From: Candidatus Dormiibacterota bacterium
Lineage (GTDB): Bacteria; Chloroflexota; Dormibacteria; Dormibacterales; Dormibacteraceae
NCBI GenBank assembly: GCA_955652585.1
Contig: CATPBF010000127.1
Span: forward strand, 1-5,378
Length of the DNA: 5,378 bases
Reading direction: 5' to 3'
Part shown: piece after piece, positions 1 to 5,222 of the stretch
How positions within the stretch are numbered: the first letter of the stretch is position 1
How the letters are laid out: every line of letters starts with the position of its first letter
Position numbers and translations under genes: made by a program
The notes under the pieces: model-generated
Told to the model about the DNA's origin: nothing
The model's database searches: none
The model's input: the letters and a program-made list of their open reading frames with translations, nothing else

Positions 1-62
1 CCCTCACCCTGGGTGAGTGGGAAACGGTGTACAAGGTCTTCAATCGCGAACCGCCTCGCTAA
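1..62 (+). CDS. 3' end of an unidentified protein gene (partial)
   Basis: From base 3 one frame reads LTLGEWETVYKVFNREPPR and then stops at TAA (60-62). Third codon positions are mostly G or C, as in the neighbouring genes, and the peptide has a normal amino acid mix. The other two forward frames look worse: one stops at once and the other reads as arginine- and serine-rich shadow sequence. Only about 19 C-terminal residues are visible, so no family can be named. The stop lies 12 bases before the GTG of the MFS gene and in the same frame, so the two genes are probably co-transcribed. The reading frame is fairly secure; the function is unknown. Confidence 0.6.
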   Translation, partial: LTLGEWETVYKVFNREPPR

Positions 63-74
63 GCTCTGACGGCG

Positions 75-1388
75 GTGGAAGAACCGATCCGGTTTCCGGT
101 CGAGGCGCCAGGCGGCTTCCGGACCGTCCTGAAGTTCACCGCGTTCCGGAACATATGGTTCGCGCAGCTCGCAGCCCAGCTGGCGGACAAGTTCCTCTTG
201 TTCTCGCTGATCATTCTGGCCTTCAAGATCTCAGGCGGCAGCACTCCGGTCGCGATCACGCTGTTGACGTACACAGTGCCCGCGGTGTTGCTGGCGCCGC
301 CGGCCGGAGTCATCGCGGATCGCATGAACCGCAAGCAGATCATGATGTGGTCCAACTTCGGTCGCGCCGCCGCGGTCGTGCTCATCCCGCTCGCGGCGCT
401 CGTGCCCGGACTAAAGGACGACTTCCTTCATCTGCTCCTGATCACCCTCATCTTCTCCTCGGTCGGGCAGCTGTTCGCGCCGGCGGAAGCGGCGGTGATT
501 CCGACCATACTTCCGCGCTCGGCATTGATCACCGCCAACTCCATGGCGCTCTTGACCATGGTGCTCACCCTTGTCGTCGGCGGCGCCCTCGCGCCGATCC
601 TGTCTCGTATCGACCTTTACACGCCCTACTGGATGGCAGCCGTCTTGCTCACCCTCGCCGGCGCGCTGATCTTCGCTTCGGACATCCCGCCGTTGCCGCC
701 CACGACCGAGCCACCTGTGGAGGAGAGCCGCAGCCGGTTCCGCCGGATGCTGGCCGACATCAAGGAAGGCCTCGATGCGCTGCGCGCCTCCCGCGGCCTC
801 CTGCTCGCTTTCGGCCAGGTGAGCATCGCGGTGCTCGTCCTCTTCATGTTGTTCACGCTTGCGCCGGCGTACGTCAGCCGGGTCATCGGGATTGCCCCGC
901 AGGACTCCTACGTGATCCTCGGGCCCGCCACGGGAGGAGCCATTGTGAGCGCGGTGTTGCTCGGTCAGTTCCTTCGCAACGTTGAGCGCTCGCGCGTCTT
1001 GATTGGATCGCTGCTCGCCAACGGCCTCACCCTGCTGGCGCTCGCCGCCGTGCCTCAAGCCATGGCGCAGGTACCGGACCTGCGCGTGCACGCCCGCATC
1101 ACCGGCGCCGTGTTCAGCCTCCTTCTCGGAATCGAGTTCGGCGCGATCATGATCCCGGCCGTCACGTATCTCATGGAGAGCACGAGCGACGAGATCCGCG
1201 GCCGGATCTTCGCTCTCCTATACATGGTGATCAACGGGGTCACAGCCATCCCGGTGCTCGCCGCGGCCGCGCTCTCAGACCTCATCGGCACCGCGCACGT
1301 GATCGGGGGATTGGGGGTTCTCCTGGTCGCCGGCGGCGTGGCGATCGCTACGGTCGGGCGGCGCGCCTTCGAGCCAGCACGGCGATGA
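75..1388 (+). CDS. MFS transporter, EntS-like (MFS_3) exporter family
   Basis: A 437-residue integral membrane protein, predicted to be a proton-coupled exporter of small molecules; the substrate cannot be read from sequence. A short cytoplasmic N-terminus (about 1-25) is followed by roughly twelve hydrophobic segments. The MFS motif A sits between TM2 and TM3 (GVIADRMNRK, residues 78-87). The TM4-TM5 stretch (GQLFAPAEAAVIP, from about residue 131, then LITANSMALL near 151-160) matches the FxPAxxAxIP...AN signature of the enterobactin-exporter-like MFS_3 family. A proline- and glutamate-rich central loop (about 203-235) separates the two six-helix halves. The length is normal for the family. 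The start is GTG at 75 with no clear SD sequence, 12 bases after the preceding stop, so translational coupling is plausible. CTG at 66 is a less likely start. Its last 41 bases overlap the 3' end of the opposite-strand DedA gene. The family call is firm; drug or siderophore export is only a guess. Confidence 0.88.
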   Translation: MEEPIRFPVEAPGGFRTVLKFTAFRNIWFAQLAAQLADKFLLFSLIILAFKISGGSTPVAITLLTYTVPAVLLAPPAGVIADRMNRKQIMMWSNFGRAAAVVLIPLAALVPGLKDDFLHLLLITLIFSSVGQLFAPAEAAVIPTILPRSALITANSMALLTMVLTLVVGGALAPILSRIDLYTPYWMAAVLLTLAGALIFASDIPPLPPTTEPPVEESRSRFRRMLADIKEGLDALRASRGLLLAFGQVSIAVLVLFMLFTLAPAYVSRVIGIAPQDSYVILGPATGGAIVSAVLLGQFLRNVERSRVLIGSLLANGLTLLALAAVPQAMAQVPDLRVHARITGAVFSLLLGIEFGAIMIPAVTYLMESTSDEIRGRIFALLYMVINGVTAIPVLAAAALSDLIGTAHVIGGLGVLLVAGGVAIATVGRRAFEPARR

Positions 1389-1935
1389 CGACGATCACGA
1401 CCACGACCACGAGGCCCCCGATCCCGACGTCGCGGATGACCGTGGTGATCAGGGAGAGGTTGCTGCCGAGGAGGTAGCCCGCCACGCCGACGGCGGTCGC
1501 CCACGCCAGGCCGCCGAGGGCGCTCAACAGCTGGAAGCGCCAGAACGGCATGTGCGCCATGCCGGCCAGCATCGATCCCCACGTCCTCAGCCCAAGGATG
1601 AATCGGGCGGCCAGGACAGCCTTGTCGCCATGCCGAGCGAAGAACAGCTCCGCACGAGCGATGTGCTCCGGCCGGATTCGAAACAGGTGCCCGAAGCGTT
1701 CGACGAACGGCCTCCCGCCTCGGCGCCCGAGGTAGTAGCCGATGTCGGCGCCCGCCACGGAACCGAGGAAGCCGAAGAGGATGACCAGCACGATGCTGTG
1801 GTGGCGCGCCGCCGCCCATGCGGCCGCGGCGAGCAGCAGGGCCTCACCGGGGAAAGGCACGCCGGCGCTTTCGATGAGGATGCCGAGTCCCGCCGCGGGG
1901 TAACCGAGCGCGTCGACGATCGCAGTTGGGTTCAC
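1348..1935 (-). CDS. DedA family (SNARE-associated / VTT domain) membrane protein
   Basis: A protein of about 195 residues of the DedA superfamily, inner-membrane proteins implicated in lipid-carrier recycling, membrane homeostasis and proton-motive-force-dependent resistance. Visible family motifs are ESAGVPFPGE (22-31), with its conserved acidic residue and re-entrant loop; GADIGYYLGRRGG (62-74), with D64; and ARHGDKAVLAARF...LR (100-117) followed by LAGMAHMPFWRF (123-134). Arg111 and Arg117 match the conserved arginine pair. The usual small or proline residue after RFI/RFV is leucine here (L114). A final Val/Ile-rich helix ends in a basic tail (LARRRAARP). I chose GTG at 1935: the family-like sequence begins there and a GAGAGGG SD lies 8 bases upstream. 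A longer frame to ATG at 2019 exists, but its extra residues (LPNPLPGGERE) are the translation of a REP-like repeat, and it would overlap the thrS start. The stop is TAG. It diverges from thrS and converges on the MFS gene. Confidence 0.87.
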   Translation of the reverse strand: MNPTAIVDALGYPAAGLGILIESAGVPFPGEALLLAAAAWAAARHHSIVLVILFGFLGSVAGADIGYYLGRRGGRPFVERFGHLFRIRPEHIARAELFFARHGDKAVLAARFILGLRTWGSMLAGMAHMPFWRFQLLSALGGLAWATAVGVAGYLLGSNLSLITTVIRDVGIGGLVVVVVIVVIAVLARRRAARP

Positions 1936-1943
1936 GGGCAGTT

Positions 1944-1979
1944 CCCTCTCCCCTCCGGGGAGAGGGTTAGGGAGTGGGG
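1944..1979. repeat. REP-like palindrome in the DedA leader
   Basis: Bases 1944-1953 (CCCTCTCCCC) and 1957-1966 (GGGGAGAGGG) form a perfect 10-base inverted repeat around a 3-base loop, followed by TTAGGGAGTGGGG. This layout (pyrimidine-rich arm, purine-rich arm, then TTAGGG...GGGG) resembles dispersed intergenic palindromes common in GC-rich bacterial genomes; that resemblance is from memory. Only one copy lies in this window, so the repeat status is inferred. On the - strand the 3' arm contains the GAGAGGG that serves as the DedA SD, so the RNA hairpin could block DedA translation. Confidence 0.6.
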
Positions 1980-2002
1980 CGGGAGCAGTTGCAAGCCGCT
2001 CA

Positions 2003-2017
2003 TATACTGACGGCCTC
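2003..2017 (+). promoter_or_regulatory. candidate thrS promoter -10 giving a leaderless or near-leaderless mRNA
   Basis: TATACT at 2003-2008 matches the -10 consensus at five of six positions. It is followed by nine bases and then the thrS ATG at 2018. No SD-like purine run lies in the 15 bases before the ATG. A start site about 7-9 bases after the -10 would put the RNA 5' end at or within two bases of the ATG. No good -35 is visible at the proper spacing: TTGCAA at 1989-1994 is too close. The same AT-rich patch could also serve the divergent DedA gene. Confidence 0.4.
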
Positions 2018-3781
2018 ATGGCCGACTACGGCGATCACGAGTCGAGCGACGATCCGCTCCACATCCTGCGGCACTCCAGCGCGCACCTGCTCGCCGCCGC
2101 CGTGATGGAGCTGTACCCAGACGCCAAATACGGAATCGGGCCGCCGGTGCAGGACGGCTTTTACTACGACTTTGCCTTCAGCAAGCCCATCTCCGAGTCG
2201 GACCTCGGCGCCATCGAGTCACGCATGCGGCGGATCGCGCAGGAGGACCGGCCCTTCGTCAGGGACATCGTTACGCGCCAGCAGGCCCTGGACGAGTTTC
2301 GCAAGCGCGGTCAGGACTACAAGATCGAGCTGATCAACGACAAGGTCGAAGGCGATGAGGTCAGCCTTTACCGGACCGGCGACTTCGTCGACCTGTGCCG
2401 GGGACCTCATGTGCGCTCGACCAAGGATCTGAAGGCGTTCAAGTTGCTGCGCGTCGCGGGCGCCTACTGGCGAGGCGACGAGAAGAAGCCCCAGCTGACG
2501 CGCATCTACGGCACCGCGTGGCCGACGGCCAAAGAGCTCGAAGAGCACATGAAGTTCCTCGAGGAGGCGGAGAAGCGGGACCACAAGAAGCTGGGCAAGG
2601 ATCTGAAGCTCTTCATGGTCGACGAGCGCGTCGGCCCCGGGCTTCCGATCTGGTTGCCGGCCGGAGCGACCGTCCGCCGCGAGCTCGAGCGCTTCATCGT
2701 CGACGAGGAGCTGGCTCGTGGCTACCTGCACGTGAGGACTCCCGATGTCGCGCGCCTCGACCTGTATCGGCAGAGCGGCCACGCCCAGCTCTATGCCGAG
2801 TACATGTATCCGCCCATGCGGTTCGAGGACGGGGAGGAGCTGGAGCTGCGTCCCGTCAACTGCCCGCATCACATCGTCGTCTTCCAATCAGAGCTGCGGA
2901 GCTACCGCGAGCTGCCGATGCGTATCGCCGAGATCGGCAACAACTGGCGGTATGAACGCTCGGGCACGCTCAGCGGGATGAATCGTGTTCGAGCCTTCGC
3001 CCTCAATGACGCGCACATCTTCTGCACGCCGGAGCAGCTCATGGATGAGGTCAAGGGCTCGATCGAGCTCGCCCTGTACTTCTCGAAAGTGCTTGGCATC
3101 GACGAGTTTTCGTACCGCCTGTCGGCCCGCGACAACGTCAAGGAGAAGTGGCTGGGGACTGAGGAGCAGTGGCAGCTGGCGCAGGCGGCGCTCAGCGAGG
3201 CGCTCGAATCGATGGGCCAGAAATATGAGATCGGGGTCGGAGAGGCGGCGTTCTACGGGCCCAAGATCGACTTCCAGGTCAAAGACGCCCATCGACGCGA
3301 GTTCACGAACTCGACGGTGCAGGTGGACTTCCAGCTGCCCGAGCGTTTCGAGCTCGAGTACGTCGCAGAGGATGGATCACGCCAGCGACCGGTGATGGTG
3401 CATCGGGGCGCTGCCGGCGCGATGGAGAGGCTGTTCAGCTATCTGATCGAGCGCTACATGGGCGCGTTTCCGACCTGGCTCCATCCGGTGCAGGTGGTCG
3501 TCATCCCGATCACCGACGCCGAAGGCGAGTACGCACGCCGTGTGGCGGCTCGCCTGCGCGAAGCGAAACTTCGCGTCGAGGTCGACGATCGGTCGGAGCG
3601 GATGCAACGCAAGATCCGCGACGCGCAGGCGCGCAAGGTCCCGTACATGGCGATCCTCGGCGGCCGGGAGGCGGAGTCGACTCACGTGAACGTCCGCGAC
3701 CGATCTGGCCATCAGACCGACGAATCGCTGGAAGAGTTCGCGCAGCGAGTGGCGCAAGAGGTCGCCGAGCGCCGCCGCTGA
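2018..3781 (+). CDS. thrS: threonyl-tRNA synthetase, form lacking the N-terminal TGS domain
   Basis: A cytoplasmic class II aminoacyl-tRNA synthetase that charges tRNA-Thr with threonine and hydrolyses mischarged Ser-tRNA-Thr. It has 587 residues against about 640 in E. coli; the N1 (TGS) domain is absent. The editing domain comes first, with its HHCH site intact: H19 and H23 (RHSSAH), C127 and H131 (CRGPH). The catalytic core runs from about 195 to 485: motif 1 region around 206-230, zinc ligands C282 (NCPHH), H333 (NDAHIF) and H462 (MVHRG), motif 2 Arg311 (WRYERSG) and motif 3 Arg471 (GAMERL). These align at near-constant offset with E. coli C334, R363, H385, H511 and R520. The anticodon-binding domain follows (about 490-587, with KIRDAQARKVPYM). 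ATG 2018 is the only usable start: the upstream in-frame codons contain no ATG, GTG or TTG near it and do not encode a TGS-like sequence. It is divergent from DedA and convergent with the lipoprotein gene. Confidence 0.97.
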   Translation: MADYGDHESSDDPLHILRHSSAHLLAAAVMELYPDAKYGIGPPVQDGFYYDFAFSKPISESDLGAIESRMRRIAQEDRPFVRDIVTRQQALDEFRKRGQDYKIELINDKVEGDEVSLYRTGDFVDLCRGPHVRSTKDLKAFKLLRVAGAYWRGDEKKPQLTRIYGTAWPTAKELEEHMKFLEEAEKRDHKKLGKDLKLFMVDERVGPGLPIWLPAGATVRRELERFIVDEELARGYLHVRTPDVARLDLYRQSGHAQLYAEYMYPPMRFEDGEELELRPVNCPHHIVVFQSELRSYRELPMRIAEIGNNWRYERSGTLSGMNRVRAFALNDAHIFCTPEQLMDEVKGSIELALYFSKVLGIDEFSYRLSARDNVKEKWLGTEEQWQLAQAALSEALESMGQKYEIGVGEAAFYGPKIDFQVKDAHRREFTNSTVQVDFQLPERFELEYVAEDGSRQRPVMVHRGAAGAMERLFSYLIERYMGAFPTWLHPVQVVVIPITDAEGEYARRVAARLREAKLRVEVDDRSERMQRKIRDAQARKVPYMAILGGREAESTHVNVRDRSGHQTDESLEEFAQRVAQEVAERRR

Positions 3782-3796
3782 CCTTATGAGCTGACT

Positions 3797-3865
3797 TAGC
3801 GCGCCGCTGGCGCCAACCGCGCCCTACACCCCGCCTGCTAGCACGCCGTTGGCGCCAAACGTGCC
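3797..3865. repeat. two related imperfect palindromes after thrS
   Basis: Two 27-base units, 3797-3823 and 3839-3865, agree at 23 of 27 positions and are separated by 15 bases (42-base period). Each starts TAGC and contains TGGCGCCA at its centre. Five-base outer arms pair in each: GCGCG with CGCGC in the first, GCACG with CGTGC in the second. The arm difference is compensated, G:C becoming A:T, so pairing is kept. They fill most of the 96-base gap between the convergent thrS and lipoprotein genes. No T-run follows on either strand, so they are not classical intrinsic terminators. They may still act as transcript-end structures, a protein-binding site or a REP-like pair. Confidence 0.6.
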
Positions 3866-3877
3866 GAATCGGGGAAT

Positions 3878-5005
3878 TTAAAGGCCGCCTGGCAATCGGC
3901 CGGCGCAGGTTCCTTGGACGGCGACCGGAATCACTGCCCCGGTCGTGACATTGCCGATGCGAGGCTGCTGCTGCACATCGCCGCCCGAGATCACGTGGGT
4001 CGAGTCGATCCAGCCGCACGCCTGAAGCTTGAGGGTGGTGTTGGTCCGATAGATTGCAGTGGTGGAACCCGACACGACGGCCACGTGCTGCCCATCGGGG
4101 GATAAGTAGGCCGGCGTCGGGGAGCCGATCGGAAAGCCGCCAATTTGCACGGCTGTCCAGTTGTAGATGGTCGCCACAGTAAACGTGTTGTTTTCGCAGA
4201 CGGCTCCAGCCGGCGAGGGCGGGCCTGCGAGCACGCAGGTCGGACCACCGATGGTGAAGCGGCGCGTCGCAGTCGCGGGATCCACCACGTGCAGCTCCAA
4301 CGGCCCGCAGCAGAACTGTCCTCCGCCCTGCGCACAGGACGGCACCTTGGCAACGACAAGGTTGTCGTTTCCGTGCCAGCCGATCGGCCACAGCCCGAAA
4401 GCACCGGTCGAGTTGAATATCTCCACATGGTTGGTGGCGCCGTTGAGGTCCTCGACGTAGAGCCTGAGCGAGACTCCCGAGGCGGTGAAATCGCTGACGA
4501 TCACCGCGATCCGCTGGTCGTCAGGGCTGACAGCAAACATGCTTCGGCGTCCGCCGCCCACCGGCACCGTCGTGGCGCGACCAATCTCGCCCTGGACGGT
4601 CATGAAGCGAACCACGCCCTGCGCATCCATGTAATACGCGCGGTCGTCGCTGGTGCTGATGGGGAGGGGGAGGACTGCCGCGGCCGCATCGCCGCACGTG
4701 ACCGGCGTCGGGCTACTGGGCTGCGCCGACACGACCACCTTGCCGCTGGCAGCGACGATGCTCACGGTGTACGTGTCGCCCGATGGTTGGGTCGATAGGA
4801 CGGCGAAGGCACCCGTCAGAGGAACGGGAGATGCCACAGGTGAGGCGGTGGGAGAGCCCGAAGACGAACCGGTCGGCGAGGCCGCGGCGGTCGCGCTCGG
4901 CGAGGTGACGGCCTTCGCGGAGGGTGATGCGCCTGGATACGAGCCCGGGCCGCTGCAAGCGGCAACAAGCAGGCCGACCGCCAACAACGACGTGGTCAGC
5001 TTCAC
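3878..5005 (-). CDS. secreted lipoprotein with probable beta-propeller (TolB/PD40-like) domain
   Basis: A 375-residue predicted lipoprotein of unknown function. It has a short basic N-terminus, a hydrophobic segment and a lipobox (LVAAC), so Cys17 should be lipidated after signal peptidase II cleavage. Residues 18-62 are a low-complexity Ser/Thr/Pro/Ala linker, typical of a tether holding a domain away from the membrane. The rest is beta-rich, with SPDDQRIAVI (160-169) and SPDGQHVAVV (302-311), the SPDG-x-x-[IV]-A pattern of TolB/PD40-type propeller blades. Eight cysteines follow the lipid cysteine (104, 224, 232, 233, 257, 270, 330, 367), suggesting disulfides outside the cytoplasm. There is no enzymatic motif; a binding or sensing role is possible but not shown. 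The start is GTG at 5005 with no clear SD; no other in-frame start lies close upstream. The stop is TAA. It runs opposite to thrS and infC and so interrupts the usual thrS-infC order. Confidence 0.82.
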   Translation of the reverse strand: MKLTTSLLAVGLLVAACSGPGSYPGASPSAKAVTSPSATAAASPTGSSSGSPTASPVASPVPLTGAFAVLSTQPSGDTYTVSIVAASGKVVVSAQPSSPTPVTCGDAAAAVLPLPISTSDDRAYYMDAQGVVRFMTVQGEIGRATTVPVGGGRRSMFAVSPDDQRIAVIVSDFTASGVSLRLYVEDLNGATNHVEIFNSTGAFGLWPIGWHGNDNLVVAKVPSCAQGGGQFCCGPLELHVVDPATATRRFTIGGPTCVLAGPPSPAGAVCENNTFTVATIYNWTAVQIGGFPIGSPTPAYLSPDGQHVAVVSGSTTAIYRTNTTLKLQACGWIDSTHVISGGDVQQQPRIGNVTTGAVIPVAVQGTCAGRLPGGL

Positions 5006-5013
5006 CTGGCGAC

Positions 5014-5019
5014 ACCATA
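5014..5019 (-). promoter_or_regulatory. candidate -10 for the lipoprotein gene (leaderless geometry)
   Basis: On the - strand TATGGT is followed by eight bases (GTCGCCAG) and then the GTG start at 5005. This fits the TAnnnT form of a -10 element placed so that transcription would begin at or just before the start codon, in keeping with the missing SD. There is no convincing -35. A competing -10 (CATAGT at 5035-5030) would give a leader of about 18 bases. This is weak evidence that gains some weight from the same geometry at thrS. Confidence 0.25.
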
Positions 5020-5056
5020 TTCCAACGTGACTATGCGCACGGCGTTACGTTTCCGG

Positions 5057-5062
5057 TACGAT
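5057..5062 (+). promoter_or_regulatory. weak candidate -10 for infC
   Basis: TACGAT matches four of six -10 consensus positions. The hexamer 17 bases upstream (TGCGCA, 5034-5039) matches the -35 consensus at only three. If used, RNA would start near 5069 and give a leader of about 154 bases before infC. A promoter in this region is required, because everything between thrS and here is on the other strand, but the exact site is uncertain. Confidence 0.25.
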
Positions 5063-5120
5063 CCTGCATCTAAAGCAGGGCCCGACCCTCACCCCCAGAG
5101 CGACGCTCGAAAGGGTACGC

Positions 5121-5150
5121 ACGGACGGCTCTGGCTGTCCGTTTTGTTTT
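5121..5150 (+). terminator. intrinsic terminator inside the infC leader
   Basis: ACGGACGGC (5121-5129) pairs with GCTGTCCGT (5134-5142) in a nine-pair stem with one G-T wobble and a TCTG loop. A T-rich run, TTTTGTTTT (5142-5150), follows immediately. It is a classic intrinsic terminator. No + strand gene ends near it: the closest, thrS, stopped about 1.3 kb earlier, with an opposite-strand gene between. It therefore most likely stops RNA begun in the infC promoter region, before infC is reached. On the - strand no T-run follows. Confidence 0.75.
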
Positions 5151-5210
5151 ATGTAGGTGGAGGAATACTAAGAACACTGAATTTGGCCGAGGTAACGTCT
5201 CATCTCGTTT

Positions 5211-5216
5211 AAGGAG
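5211..5216 (+). promoter_or_regulatory. SD sequence that fixes an AUC start for infC
   Basis: AAGGAG is followed by six bases (TTAAGG) and then ATC at 5223, ideal SD spacing. In the infC frame the nearest upstream stop is TAA at 5193-5195, and the codons between it and 5223 (CGT CTC ATC TCG TTT AAG GAG TTA AGG) contain no ATG, GTG or TTG. The AUC at 5202 has no SD and is a poorer choice. Confidence 0.75.
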
Positions 5217-5222
5217 TTAAGG

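Larger units (their letters stand above)
5069..5222 (+). promoter_or_regulatory. infC leader with probable transcription attenuator
   Basis: This untranslated stretch precedes infC and contains ordered pairing segments. ACCCT (5085-5089) can pair with AGGGT (5112-5116), enclosing a small GAGC/GCTC hairpin (5098-5101 with 5105-5108). CCAGAGC (5095-5101) is perfectly complementary to GCTCTGG (5128-5134), which is the loop side of the terminator hairpin at 5121-5142. The 5095/5128 pairing and the terminator cannot form together, and the first hairpin would free the terminator. That is the logic of an attenuator. In Bacillus, infC-rpmI-rplT is controlled by ribosomal protein L20 through leader attenuation, so L20 is the first candidate effector here. 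No match to the known L20 leader consensus was established by eye. A T-box was considered, but its conserved antiterminator sequence is absent. Confidence 0.5.

Noticed and set aside
1..21. Inverted repeat CTCACCC/GGGTGAG at the left edge
   Set aside because: Its centre leaves one base of loop, and the bases are in a convincing coding frame of the upstream gene. There is no independent sign of a terminator or repeat.
17..985. Long + strand open frame overlapping the MFS gene
   Set aside because: Its translation is arginine-, histidine- and glycine-rich with no membrane or domain pattern, while the overlapping frame encodes a clear MFS protein. It is a GC-rich shadow frame.
1384..1431. Trinucleotide-like GAC/CAC repetition
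   Set aside because: It is explained by the run of valine and isoleucine codons in the last DedA helix on the opposite strand.
1552..2010. + strand frame opposite DedA (and the - strand frame at 1055-1819)
   Set aside because: Composition is low-quality and charged, with no recognisable domain. DedA motifs on the - strand explain the region.
1936..2019. N-terminal extension of DedA to an ATG at 2019
   Set aside because: The extra 28 residues include the translation of the REP-like palindrome, do not look like DedA sequence, and the start would overlap the thrS ATG. GTG 1935 has an SD.
3510..4391. - strand frame overlapping the thrS 3' end and the lipoprotein
   Set aside because: It crosses two well-supported genes and reads as Arg/Ala/Gly-rich shadow sequence.
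5063..5079. CCTGC/GCAGG hairpin upstream of the infC leader
   Set aside because: Five pairs with a 7-base loop, probably straddling the transcription start; too weak to call as a separate element.
5151..5156. ATGTAG start-stop minimal frame just after the terminator
   Set aside because: It directly follows the T-run with no SD; chance occurrence is the simplest reading.
5027..5212. 61-codon + strand frame in the infC leader
   Set aside because: It starts at a GTG without an SD, runs through the terminator hairpin and its T-run, and shows no protein-like conservation signal. The region is better explained as leader RNA. A shorter peptide from its end is kept only as a low-interest possibility.
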